Shown: positions 1 through 12,054 of the stretch, piece after piece
Position numbering within the stretch: the stretch's first letter is position 1
Layout: every line of letters starts with the position of its first letter
Position numbers and translations under genes: made by a program
NCBI RefSeq assembly: GCF_009905375.1
Contig: NW_027418147.1
Location: 118,204 to 182,203 of the forward strand
Direction of reading: 5' to 3'
From: Apium graveolens
Taxonomy: Eukaryota; Streptophyta; Magnoliopsida; Apiales; Apiaceae
DNA length: 64,000 nt
The notes under the pieces: generated by a model
Seen by the model: only the letters and a program-made list of their open reading frames with translations
What the model was told of the DNA's origin: nothing
The model's database searches: none

Positions 1-721
1 ATACTTATTCGAATCATATTCTTTGTCCTAAATTATTTCCATTTCTTTGACTTGGGTTTGCTCATCACAAACTATTCAACTAATTGAATTTTTATATATA
101 TTTGATCCTATGTATTAATTAATTATCAACCACTAGCTTATGAAGTAATAATTATATTTCAAAATTAAATAATTTAATCTCACACCTATATTTTACATAA
201 AAGTAGAATGTTGAGTTTTTTATGTAGCAAACGAGTTTTTGAATTTTGACTACACTCATTTTGGTAATTAAAATAAAACATTAACATATGGTCAATGCCT
301 AACTCACAAATTGTACCAAATAATTAAAGCACTTAATAAAAGTACAAATTGCACCAAAGAATTATAGCACCTAATAAAGTCATTTTCTTACTTCAAAAAC
401 AAATGAACTCATATTCTTTGAAGTGAGTGACTATGAAAGGGATTTTTGCATACTTGTATTCAGTTTTCATCATTAAAACATATGCGTTGTTATGTTTCCA
501 TGTGATGTCTGTGTAAAATATGCAATAAAAATGATTCAACATGAAATATGAAAATTAGAATATCGACCAAAGAATATCTTTTGAATATAGTATAAACAAC
601 CAAAAGCCAGAAAAAAGTGTTGAAATACTCCCAACAATATACTATTTACAACCAACTTCAACAATAAAAGCTACTAAATTCTTAAGAAGCTGGTCAGTTA
701 ATGTCAAAAAACTAATTATTA

Positions 722-3240
722 ACACACTTGTGTGGTCAACATGCTAAATTGGCAAAAGTTGGGCCATCAGATGGTAACTTGTGAAATAAAAGTAGCTAAA
801 ATGTTACTAAGTTATCTTATGTGGTTATGTGTCTTGGCCTTCCTCACACTTGCCTCAATACAGTCATGCAATTTTGTGGGGCCAAAATTTAAAAAACTAA
901 AAAAGTCATAAATGAGCGATTTTAGGTCAATTTTGAAAATTATAAAAGACTAACTCATTATTTACCACTTGACTAGTTCGAACAAAGCAAATATGTAGGA
1001 AATGGTTTATTTTCAACCAAAATTGGTCATAGCCCACTTATTTTGTCACTCAAAAATCAATATTTTTCCCTTAATATATTATATCACAAGGGTTACAATA
1101 CCTCCTTAGAAACTCTTTTATGTTATTTACTCTCATTTCCCCACGAGCTATTGAATTTAATAAGATCAGATTGCACCCAAAGGTAAAGGGTAAAATTTAT
1201 GAATTATTCATCAATTTGTAATATTTACTCGTGAATTCACATGAAAGAAAATTAACAAAAAATATATTAAGCAACAAAAAAGGAGGGGTGGAAGACAATT
1301 AGGAAAAAATATCTTAGAAAATAAAAAGGGACGATTATTTAATATTTGACAAAGATGCCAAGAAATAGAATTAAAAAATATGTGAACATAAATATTTATA
1401 AAGATGAATTTGGGGAATGGTTGAGCTCCATGGGAGAGTAAAGGGGTGGCCCATAAAACATGATTAACAACATTACAAGAAATTAAAAATGTCACAAAAG
1501 AAGAACACACTGCATTAGGTTTGATGACTTTCTCCAACTACTCTTTATTTATGGGATGAGTGTTTGTCGTCTTGGAAATTTTAATAACAAAGATGAAACT
1601 CAGTTTGGAAATCATGAGAGCAAACAGCCTCAACCTTATGGGAATTGCTATAGAATTTTTGGTTTGCTAAATTGTATGTAATTTCTTCATATGTGTAGTA
1701 GGAGCCCTTAGACTTAACTTAGGATGTGTTTGGAATATTAGTGGCATAAAAGACAAATTTTTTTTATTAAAGAACTGAAATATTTTTTTTATTAAAGAAC
1801 TGAAAGATTTATTGACCTTTTGACAATTAAAGTATTAATATTTTACCCATAAATCCTAAGGTATGTAGTCTGGGTTGGTATTAGTTGCACACGTGGCAGT
1901 AGTCTGGGTTAGTCGACGTAAAATTTGACTAAAATTAGTAAATAACGAGTTGGGAATCTGACCGTCACGGTATCGAGTCGTTATTTTTTAATACCGAACA
2001 AGTTGGGCCTTATAACAATCAAAATTGCGGTCGTTAAAGGCCCTGTTTTCACAAAAATCTCATGTTCTTGTATGATGGTGAAAGATGGTATATACGAGAT
2101 CAAAGGAGACAAGATGAAAAAAGTTGTTGATGTTGTACTAGTTAGATGATAACTTTCCAATGGATGATATGTTTAACCATGCTGATTCAAGAGGAAAATA
2201 TTGTAGATTTTTAATAAATAATGTGTTATAACAATATCAATTTTTGATCTACAAACTTTGTTGCAACTTTTGATCAAGTTTTACTTAAGTGCGACCAAGT
2301 AATTGTAGAGAAATCACTTGTACAAAATCACAGGCTGATGGCTCACATTAGTTTTCTTGAGGGAATAGTTCACGAGAGTGAAGTGATCTCTGACTTGTAT
2401 CGTTATATCCATAACCTCACATATGAGTCCCATCTCCGAAAGATTGAATATCTCCCTTCTCTGCCTAACAACTCTAACTCTATCTCAAGTAGAATGACTC
2501 AATATATCATCATTTGAGTTTACAAGAACTACTATTGTTAGATTAAGAATCATATTTAAATACTTTTATGGAATCAACTCTTATCTTCGTTAGTGGATTT
2601 AGTCTTTTACCTTCGTACTTTTGTATTTAGATCGATAATTTTTGGTAAGTCCCCACTCCCCACAACTTGAGTTAATTTCTAATTACCATTACTTTTTAAC
2701 ATGACTCCCTAATTGAGGCAATTCTTCTTTGTTATTGATATCATCTTAAATATTATTGCTAAAGGTGAAAGGCAACACCAAGATCTTGTTGCCAATAGGG
2801 CCGTGGCATGTGACACATAACACACAATACCTTTTTAATACCCAAAAATTATTTTATTATACCAATATTCAAACACTACTTATTCATACATGCATCATAG
2901 GTTGGTGTTTCATAGTATTTGAAGCCAAATCAGCGCATGTTCCGACAAGGTGACTCTACGTTAATAGGCGGGCTCATTTTTTTGCCATATGAGCAGTATA
3001 ACCAATATTTTGTTTACATCAACAGTGGGGGCACTTTGATGTCATACTAACAATTATGCTCACAATGTACTATATGAGATTTTCGCCATAGATATTTATG
3101 TCAATAAATTGTTTATTATGTGATTTTATATAATTTATGTGAATTAGTGAATAAATATTAAAATTTAATTCATTCCACTTTGACGAGTCAAATATTCTGA
3201 ATTATTTAAGGAAAGAAAATCGAGAGAAAAGTATAAATGT
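722..3240. repeat. R repeat, copy a
   Basis: A dispersed repeat of about 2.5 kb, recognised by its start (a stretch resembling GTGTGGTCAACATGCTAAAT) and by its end just after AGTATAAAT. Other copies lie at 29750-32250 (copy b), 54785-57110 (copy c, within the big duplication) and 62863-64000 (copy d, cut by the window end). Shortened versions lie at 29065-29640 and 62180-62755. I could not define TG...CA ends or terminal inverted repeats, so the element class is unknown. Minus-strand frames of 60-110 codons near 1211-1537 recur in the other copies but look like by-products of the repeat. Confidence 0.8.
2310..2517 (+). pseudogene. Recurrent ORF fragment in the R repeat, copy 1
   Basis: An open stretch including ISFLEG.VHESEVISDLYR and YIHNLTYES is present here, at 31344-31550 and at 56151-56399. 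The three translations differ at a modest number of residues and keep the same frame over about 60 codons. The product is not recognised. Upstream (2060-2220) another readable stretch, containing DDNFPMDDMFNHADSRG, recurs with frame breaks between the copies. It could be an exon-derived fragment carried by the repeat. There is no sign that it is expressed, and the surrounding frame is broken. Confidence 0.4.
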
Positions 3241-4815
3241 GGTAAAATATAAAAAGAGTTCTATGTGTTTATGTGATTAGTCGAGTTAAAATTTTCAAAT
3301 TTGGCCGACCATTGAATTATTTTCTGATTGTTAATTAAGAAGAATAATTATATAAATAGAGATTAAATAAAAATTTTGTGGATATGAGATTTTCCAAGCT
3401 TGAGAAGGTGAATATATGTTATCCTTATGTGGTTAGCGGATTTTTTTAATATTTTTAAATGAATTATAGTTTAAAAAATAGCGTCTATTTGGTCATAAAA
3501 TATTTATATAAAATCAGCAGAGTATATTCAAATCTCAAAACTTGTTTTATTTTCTCTAGTATAGTTCTAGAGACTTTTGAAAAATGATTGTTAGATTTAT
3601 TATAAAGACCAAGTATTTTAAAATGATCTTTAAAGGATTATTTTTCTTTTGGAGGCTAACTTGCAAAATTCGTAGTAAATAAACCGCTCAAAAATTGTAA
3701 GGCCCGAGAAATTTTAAGTAAGTAACTCTCGTTATCGCGATTTATGATTTAACGTAAGTGCGTGAATTAATTTAAATTTGATTAAATTTTTAGAATCGCA
3801 AGTGTGAACATCGCAAGTATGAACATCGATTAGTTTATTAAAGTATTATTGATTAATTAATTCACAATGATATTTAAATATATACTTATTGGGTCGTTAG
3901 ATATTTTGTAGGGATTTAATTAGGTATGAGATTATTAAGTTCTGGGAAACTATTTAAATAATTATTTATTTTCTGAAAAATAAAGAATCGCATTATTATT
4001 CTATAATTATAACCGAGTGTATTGAAGAATTTAAAAGTTCTTATAATCATATTATTTGATTATTTTATAATGATATTTTTTATGGGCAAAATAATTGTGA
4101 GTGTAGCTGTCTATTTAGCTAAAATAAGTGTTAGCTTTGGAATCCTAATATTGCATTAATAAATTTCTTGAATATCCTAAGATTTGTGCTCTAGTAATTA
4201 TTCTTTAATTAATTTTTTATTCATTTAGTAATATGATAAAAAAAACTCGAATTGCGATTATTTCGAGTACAAATTTTATTTATATTTTTTTTCTATTTAA
4301 GAAATTGTATGGGTGCCAATATTATCATTATTATAATAATAATAATAATTATTATTATTATTATCATCATCATCATTAATATTATTATTAATATTAATAT
4401 TATTATTATTATCATCATTATATATTATTTTCTTCTATCCTATTATTATTAGTAAATTTAGAAAGAATGATAACTAAATATTAGAATATATATATATATA
4501 TATAAATTGTACTTTCTAGACAATTCTACAAATTAGTGGATATTTATCTCGTTAGTTATTAACCATGGTTAAATATTTATTTATAAGTAATTTTAAAGGA
4601 GTAATCTCTATATATTTACCAAAATCCCTTCCTTTTCTTCCCCAAATTCATTTACACTAACAGTCACAATCCAAGAAAGTGAAAACTTTAATTTGGATAA
4701 AAGGTTTAGTAGGAAGATCAAAGAAAGTTTTGGGGTATTTGGATAAGGAATTTTTTGGTGGTTAAGAAATCTAATTAAATCAAGATTAACAACATATGGG
4801 TTATATTATATCATC
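3241..4815. other. AT-rich non-coding stretch between R repeat and copia leader
   Basis: No gene is seen. The sequence is AT-rich and is shared with copy B (57110-58690). It holds the ATT microsatellite at about 4320-4450 and a short AT run at about 4485-4505. Confidence 0.6.
4320..4450. repeat. ATT/ATC trinucleotide microsatellite
   Basis: Runs of ATT, ATC and AAT, giving a spurious poly-isoleucine frame. The matching locus in copy B (about 58200-58330) has a different repeat pattern, as expected of an unstable microsatellite. Confidence 0.9.
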
Positions 4816-5528
4816 GCCCATAAACCGTTAATCGTTAACCATAATTTCATCTTTTTGTACCACATAGACAAACCGGAACCTCCACCGAACTTTTCAAGCA
4901 TACGTGAAAGATTAATGGAGTATGGAAAACGATACGTGGCCCAACAGTGATGGGTACAGTACCACTAGTACCGGCAAAAAATTAACCACTTGAAATAAAA
5001 TAGTTTTGTTCACCATCTTCAACTACACGATTAGTAGAATATAATAAAAATATCTCTTCTAGATTATTGGAAAATATTAACACATGCAACAATAGGGTAA
5101 TTATATTTAAAATAAATTGTAGTTCAAGAATTGGCAATCAAAACCAACTAAGAAAACAACTAATAATGGTCAAATAGATTTGATAAATAAAAATAATAAT
5201 ATTAAACAATAACGAGAAAGAAAGCTTATTTATATTGTATTTAATATTGTATAATAGCTGAGTCACTGAATCTTGCAAAAGACATGACTGATCTTGAAGA
5301 GATATTTGCCCCATCTATGTTGTGTTAGGATGCCACGAATTCACTTTTAGGATAAAACAATAACACATAAATTTGTCATATACGGTCAAAGTTGAACAAC
5401 AATCACACCTCAATTCTCCGAAAATCAAAGTATATGTATGTATATTTGGTAGAGAGAAAAAGAGATGTAGTTAAGGTTCTTCTCATTTCCCTTTATTCAT
5501 TTATTTTTCTGTCAAGGAGTATATATAG

Positions 5529-5529
<1 letters not shown>

Positions 5530-5573
<44 letters not shown>

Positions 5574-5623
5574 AGAGCCTAATTATCATTATTTATATAA
5601 CAATAATCCTTAATCTTATTTAC

Positions 5624-5655
<32 letters not shown>
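5530..5655. repeat. AT/TA dinucleotide microsatellites
   Basis: Two long TA runs (about 5530-5572 and 5622-5650) separated by a short unique stretch. The matching locus in copy B (about 59410-59510) has much shorter runs. Confidence 0.9.
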
Positions 5656-5658
<3 letters not shown>

Positions 5659-6481
5659 CCTACTAAGATCAAGACTTTCACTCTGGACACTCAATACCTT
5701 AATATCGCAATTGAATGTGTCAAGACCTTAGGATTGTTTCTGTCAAGGCCTTGACTATGTTGTTGAAGGCCTTTGGAATGATTCTTTTTGTTTCAAGGTC
5801 TTGAGGAAGAATCTCAAGCCCTTAATCCTAACTTAGACCGTACAAAACACATATAATCGACAGAAAGAAGTATCTTTTCACTTCTTTCTCAATGGATTAC
5901 ACTAAGAAAATTACATAGATCCATATTCAATTTTTTTTTAAATTACGTAAAGAGCCTACAATAATAAAGCTCCAAACATTCAATTTTCTAACACATGTAA
6001 CGGTGACCCAAAGGAATTTAATTAAGAACTTACATGTTCAGGTGTCCAACTGAGATAACAAATGAATATTTTTGACAAGATGCACGAATGGGGAGGAAAA
6101 GTAGGTTTTGATGGCCAACATTGAAAAAACGTGGTACATGATTTTAGGAAGGGCAACTTGGGTGTTAATGATGCTCAAGCGAGATTGCATTTGTTGTATC
6201 GCTTAAAAAAAGTGATGGGAATTTTTTCATTAGAATTCTAATTGATGAAAAAAAATTGAATGGTCTTATATGGGATGATCGTTGTTCTTTGATATCTAAT
6301 AAACTTTTTTGTGATGTTGTGTTTGATACTACATATCGAACCAATAGGTATGTTATGTCGTTTGTGCCATTTTATTGATACTACAAGTTTTGAGCGGGTT
6401 TTGGTATTAGTCGTGGAAGGGGAAAAACCCTTGGGCTATCATTACCGATCAAGATCAACACATCCTTAAGGAAATTTAATC

Positions 6482-6486
6482 TTAAC
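6482..6486. repeat. Target-site duplication TTAAC, left
   Basis: TTAAC lies directly before the TG of the first LARD LTR and recurs at 27196-27200 directly after the CA of the last LTR. Copy B has a single uninterrupted TTAAC at 60332-60336, confirming the insertion point. Confidence 0.95.
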
Positions 6487-9400
6487 TGTTACGCCCCCAA
6501 ATCCGGGTCAGAGGATTTGGTCGTCACTATAAAACTTCAATCCAAATCAACCTATTTAATCAATAATTAAATGCCAGCGGAAGATATTTAACATTTATGA
6601 CCCGAAACTAATCAAAGATCTTTTAAGGTTACAGTTCTAGAAACAAGAAATCCAAATTCCACAAATAAAATTTTTTTCTTTCTTTTGACACTCTTTTCAA
6701 TAAATTCCAACTCACAATTAAACCCACTAGTATAACTTCGAAATGAAGTATACTAGGCCCAAATAAAATACACAACTACAATATACTATAATATAAACAA
6801 CTTTATACAATAGAACTTACACTAGCCCGCAAACCCTGGATCAACCACTTTCCAAAAGCTTCTTCTTTGCTTCCTCAAATTACGCAGCTAAACAGCGCAA
6901 GCTAATCCTCACTGAAGGTTAAATTTAAAAACAGGCAAGTATGAGCGAAAGAAATGCTCAGCAAGATCATTATGACATATATATATATATATATGGTCGT
7001 TTTGATATAAAACCGACATCTGCAATAGCGCAGATCATTTAAAAAAAAACATAATTGCTGAAAAAGAAAATTTATTAAAGAATCGGATAATTGTTTCTCA
7101 CTGTATTCAAAACTCTTTTGGATATTTTCGAGCAAAATGCTTCAGCAATACTTTAAATTTTGACGAGAATAAAACTCGTAAAATAGTGTTTACGGAAATA
7201 TCGTAAACAACAATAACATGAAACAATGATTATGGATTGAATCATAAACTTTACTCAAAATCGAACTCTTGAAATTAATACTTATTTTGTTATCATATCA
7301 AATTAGATATCACTACGAACTTTGATGCTCACAACATCCCATACTGAAGTCAACACCAATCATCTGAACTAATACCACCTTTGATATTTAACAACAAACT
7401 AAGTATTCTCAAAATAAGAAACTGAATCAAAACCATATTTCATATTTTATCCGAAAACAAAATACTTAATAAATCATTCCTTGTAAGATGTCAAAAGCAA
7501 TATAATAATTTAGATTGGAATCCTCGAACGACGGTGTGTTGCCACCGGTGATCAGCCGCGGAGCAACACCGGTATGCCGAAGCATATCCAACTAAACAAA
7601 GGGGTACCCAAGGCACATATCGGCCTAGCAAGGTGTTATATCCTGTATAACACATAGCTCACGCTGGACCGCCGCCACGGCCTCTTACGCAACCATCCAA
7701 TCTTAAAAACATTTTATTGAAAGGGGTCATAATACTCGACACCCTTATAAATTTTATTCCCCCATTTACTTGGGCAGGAATACTCGCAAAACCAACTCAT
7801 TTTTCTCAAAACCCAAAACATTTATAAATCCATTCATTTGATAAGTAAAATCACTTAGCTATTCTGAACATTGAATAGCAGAAGAATATTTGCATGATAA
7901 TTCAGCGATATGTAAAACATTTATCGATTCTAAACTGAGAATAGGAAAAGCAATACTTGCATGATAAGATTTAAAATAAATATCACTTGAACAATAAGTG
8001 ATGATAGGGATAGTTGCATAATATGAATCGAATTAAACGTCACTTGAATGATAAGTGAGGTTAGGGTACTTGCCTTTGGGTTTTTAGCAGTTAGTCACAC
8101 TCACAAACACGCATCAGTTCTGACATTCTGTCTTAAGACATCACCGTCCTTCTACTCAACACTTGACTAATATGCTGCTCCTGCAATCGCTAAAAGCCAG
8201 ATACCCAATACCATTCCATCTCATTCCTTATCCAACGTCTTGTCCTGATCAACTCGAACGATCCGCATCTATAATTAAAAGATATAACTTTAATCGTCTA
8301 AACGGTAATAACTCGACGAAATGCGCGTCAAAACCCTATTGTCTACCCATACGATAGCCCACACATAATTATAACAGACAAACACAAGACTCTTGACCCA
8401 CGTACGCACGTAACTCACATAGCATATAAGCACTTAACTCATATATCACATAATTCATATCACATAAGACTCAGTTCATCAAAAGGTTCGACTCGGTATG
8501 TTTAAAACGAAAATCGGGTCAAAAATATGATTTATCGATCAAAAATCGACTCAGAATGATTCGTAAGACAAGCGACCTTTCGAAAAAAAAGAATTCGGGT
8601 CTCGAAAGTATTTTTATTGAAAGCAGAATATTTTTCTGAGTCTGTACGCGTTCGTTTTCTATTAAACGGACGAACGATTGATTTATTATGAATTTTTGAA
8701 CATTTTTCGGAACTAAAACGGGTCTCCGAATCATTTAATAATAAAATAAAAGGGTTCAAACACCCTAAAATAATTTTATATGATTTATGGAGCCTGAAAA
8801 ATAATTTAAAATAATATTTTAAAGCTCAAAGCTATTTTTCAGAATTTTTAAATCAATTTTAAATAATTAAATCTAATTATTAGATCAATTAAAATTAATT
8901 AATAACTAATTAAATTAATTAATCAATTAATATTTAAATTAATTGACCAATTAAATAATTAATTATCAACTTATATTAAATAATTAAATAATTAAGATTT
9001 ATTTTTGAAATAAAATAATTCTCAGAATAATTAAATAATAAAATTTGGAAATTGACAATAATTAAAAACAATTTTTAAAATTAAAATATTGAATTTTGAA
9101 TTAAAGTAAAAAGGAGATAGCAGAAACAGATTACTAAGATTTGAAATGGGTTTTCAAGGATCAAAACCGGGTTATATCCCGGGTCGAAACTGACCCGACC
9201 GGGTCGTTCAAGAACAGGCCGACCGGTGCAGATTCCGGCGGCCGGGAACGAACTCCGGCGACCCTAATCCAGGTAATTTACGAATTATCTGGCACAGTTC
9301 TTACTACTGTTCGATTCCAGTCTATTACAGCAACAACAACAACGATTCGACGTATCAAAATCATCCTCGCGGCTCTGTTTCCGGCGAAAACCGCCATTAA

Positions 9401-10812
9401 CGCCGGCAATTTCTTCGAGTTTTCCGGCAAAACTCGAATTCAGTCGTTCTTAAACCAAACTTCATGAAACATGGCTCGGATTAACGCTCTGATTATGCAC
9501 AATCAGTTTATAACCTCAAAATAACCCAAAAATCAGTTAAACAAAAAGCCCCAAATTCGGGTATAAACCCTAAAATTACGAATTAGAAAATTACCAAATC
9601 TCAATTAATTTTGATGCTAAAATCAGATAGAACAGATTGAGGGCTTCACAACGGATATTCATACTTGTGATTTGGTGTTCAATAACACCTTCAAAATTGA
9701 CTTTGATTTTTCAGAATTCTCCAAGAACACCAAGAACACAGATTCAAGAAATTTCCGGAAAATCAAACCTTAATTTCTATATGATATTGAACTCTATTTT
9801 TGAAGTATAATATACCAAATCGACCAGAAAAACATGCTCTACAACATGGAAGCATCAAATCACATCAACAACATCAAGAACAAATTTTCATAATTTAATT
9901 ATCAAATAATTCGAATATAAATAAATAAATAAGAAAATTACCATGATTTCTGGAAAGAAACTGATGATTGATTCAGAAAGAAGATTTCGAGAGCTTCGTT
10001 TTGATATGCTGCACGCCCGAATCGGAGTTCGATAACGCATTCATTCGTGTGTTTGATTCTCGGAAACGTATCGGTTTCTCGGGTTTTTCTCTGTATTTAC
10101 GGTGTTTTAACTTGTTGCAAATGAATAAACGGAATAAACGAAATAAGAAATAGGCTATTTATATTTATGGAATATTGGATCGTTCTGGATCGTTTTGGAT
10201 CGTTAAATTAGTTGCTTAGCCGCTAAGTAACTATAAAAACGATACAATTCAATACCTGAATTGGATAATTATCAAAACCGGGCTTTTTATAAAACACCTT
10301 ATACGAAAATAACGTAAAAATATCCCGTCTCTCGAGAATACGGGTTTTATTGATTACCGAAATAACTATCGTATCGAAAATATTGCGCCGGGCCGCGCAT
10401 GGGTCAAACCGTAATCCGGATTGAAAAAGTCAAAACACAGAAAATGTTCGGAATTACCAGATTAGGTTAGGAAGGAGTTTTCGGAAGAGTTTCGGGTTGT
10501 AAAAACGCAAAAACGATTGAAGTCGGATGATTCCGGACTTTATAAAATAATTTTGGTAATTATTCAGAAAATAATTAATAATTCATAAATCGATATAAAA
10601 TCATCTAACAGTCCAAAAATTACCAGAAATATATCACAATTATCTAAATTCTATTATGAACATATAAAAAAATTAAAATACTCAAATAATATCACATATA
10701 AACACCCAAACATCAATTCCACTTATCAGATAATTCACTAAAATTCACCTAAAATCACATAAATAATTCCAAATAATTATAATAATAATATTTGAAAATA
10801 TGGGATATTACA
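6487..10812 (-). repeat. LARD LTR A (3'-most on the minus strand)
   Basis: A 4326-bp LTR bounded by TG and CA. Read on the minus strand it starts TGTAATATCCCATATTTTC and ends GGGGGCGTAACA. It contains AT-rich (about 8780-9120) and GC-richer (about 9150-9470) parts. The plus-strand frames of 60-108 codons inside it recur in LTRs B and C only because the LTR is repeated; none resembles a known protein. Hand comparison of short stretches with LTR B shows about 2% differences. Confidence 0.92.
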
Positions 10813-10825
10813 ATCTACCCCCCTT
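10813..10825 (-). promoter_or_regulatory. Polypurine tract of LARD unit 1
   Basis: The minus-strand sequence AAGGGGGGTAGAT lies directly before the TGTAATATC start of LTR A, the usual place for the plus-strand primer in reverse transcription. Confidence 0.85.
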
Positions 10826-12039
10826 ATAAGGATTCCGTCCTCGGAATCAGCAGAAGAAAGCACTAAGGGTTTTCTAACCAACTTTCCATTCTTGCATACT
10901 TAACTTTTCTCAAAATTTTCATTAATACTGCAATTCCTTATACCGCACAGTTATCATGAAAGCTTCACTTTGTATCTTGTTCCATCCACATCTTTTGACC
11001 AATTCTTCAATAGAATCGCTTTACTGATTGCGAGAAAGAAGAATAGAGAGAAAGATAAAGAGAAAGAAAAGAAAGTGAGAGATAGAAGTAAAGAAACAGA
11101 TCGACTTCGTTATATGCCATTGATATTTTAATCATATTGCAATCCACTGTTGCTCTTGATAATCCCATCACATAACCCTGCTTTGACTTGATCATGATAA
11201 CTCAGCTTAACTTGATTGGCATACCTTCGAATGTTTGGATTGATAAAATCATGGAATTTCAAAAAGAAAAGAATCTGATGCCATAACGGGACCAAAATCT
11301 GAATTTGAGAAAAAGTATTGTTGAAATAAGAGAATAACTGAGAGATCAATATGATCAAACGAACTTGGTATTGCGTGTCCAAATCAAGACACTACTAAAG
11401 GTTGTTAACCTTCATGTATTCACAACACACACAAGTGATGGCGTCCCATCCAACTCCTATCACACAGACAGGTATACCTTGTGTCCCCTATAGTTAGGGT
11501 TGTTCATCTCAGTCAGAATAAAAGAATATAAATGAATTCAAAATCAAATGAATAGAACTGATAAGATTTCAAAGATGATATTTCTGAAGGAAATGAAGTT
11601 CAGAGAAAAAAAAATTCTGGCACAAAATGAATAAACGGGTGTTAGGGAATATGTCTTTTAACTGATATTTCTTTTTGAGAGAAGTCAAAAGAATTTATAG
11701 AAAAAAGAAGGTATTGCCAAAGTCTTAATACTTATCTTCTGTCTGAACTCTTCTGTTGACTTGTCGTCCGATTCTAGACACTTCTTCACGTTCCAAAGAT
11801 ATCGACAATCTTCATCGTCGTCGAATCGTCGTAGTCTCGAAAGATTCCGCCATAGAAGTTTGCAACTGCCAGGAGTTCCATACAGCTCAGCACAACCATC
11901 TCAAACGAATACGCATTATCTTAACTTACTCGTTGGTACTATATCCAATAGTCCAACAGGAACTCGATATGAGCTCAAGCGTTCTCACATAGCTATACAC
12001 ACTCCTACACACTCTCGTTTCTAGTTTACTATAACCTCA

Positions 12040-12051
12040 GCTCTGATACCA
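12040..12051 (-). promoter_or_regulatory. Primer-binding site, initiator tRNA-Met (LARD unit 1)
   Basis: The minus-strand TGGTATCAGAGC is the common plant PBS complementary to the 3' end of initiator tRNA-Met. It lies three bases inside the end of LTR B and sets the transcription direction of the element as minus. Confidence 0.92.
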
Positions 12052-12054
12052 ACC

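Larger units (their letters stand above)
1..6486. repeat. Large duplication, copy A, left part
   Basis: This stretch matches 54090-60336 almost base for base (position 1 aligns with 54090), with scattered substitutions and small indels. It continues after the LARD insertion at 27201-30900. The duplicated block probably extends left of the window, because the match is already present at base 1. It contains the R repeat (722-3240), an ATT/AT-rich stretch, and a minus-strand copia leader with the beginning of gag (4816-6486). No intact gene is visible; the short open frames are conserved only as far as the repeat itself is. Confidence in the duplication is high because the match is continuous over kilobases. 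Confidence 0.93.
4816..6486 (-). mobile_element. Minus-strand copia leader and gag start, copy A
   Basis: On the minus strand, about 4816-4900 reads MLEKFGGGSGLSMWYKKMKL, which fits the N-terminal gag pattern of plant Ty1/copia elements (L-E-K-F-x-G ... W-x-x-K-M), and then stops. The DNA from here to 6486 is related to 52140-53745, where the same gag start is followed by recognisable copia gag, protease and integrase remnants on the minus strand. This copy therefore keeps the leader and first gag codons of a copia relative and has lost the rest. No PBS or LTR end could be placed. The stretch is repeated in copy B at about 58680-60336. Confidence 0.6.
10813..12054 (-). mobile_element. LARD internal region 1 (non-coding)
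   Basis: A 1242-bp interior between LTRs A and B with no gag or pol coding. Its minus-strand 5' end carries the PBS (12040-12051) and its 3' end the polypurine tract (10813-10825). A purine-rich GAAAGA stretch lies at about 11030-11100. Short frames such as 11756-12024 are not recognised and are repeated in internal region 2, so they are not treated as genes. Confidence 0.85.

Noticed and set aside
1211..1537. 108-codon minus-strand frame with relatives near 29105, 30282, 30371 and 63536
   Set aside because: Variable length, broken by indels between copies and without a domain; best explained as part of the R repeat.
4252..4452. 66-codon frame rich in isoleucine
   Set aside because: It is the translation of an ATT/ATC microsatellite.
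5640..5830. CRISPR-like spaced CAAGGCCTTGA motifs
   Set aside because: Motifs are short, unevenly spaced and imperfect, and the DNA is plant nuclear; they belong to the copia leader.
9141..9467. 108-codon frame (MKWVFKDQNRVISRVETD), also at 14704 and 25532
   Set aside because: It lies within the LARD LTRs, on the strand opposite to the element, and is kept in three copies only because the LTRs are recent repeats. No domain is recognisable.
11756..12024. Frames in LARD internal region 1 and their copy at 22586-22822
   Set aside because: Antisense to the element, short, unlike any gag or pol, and present just as repeat copies.
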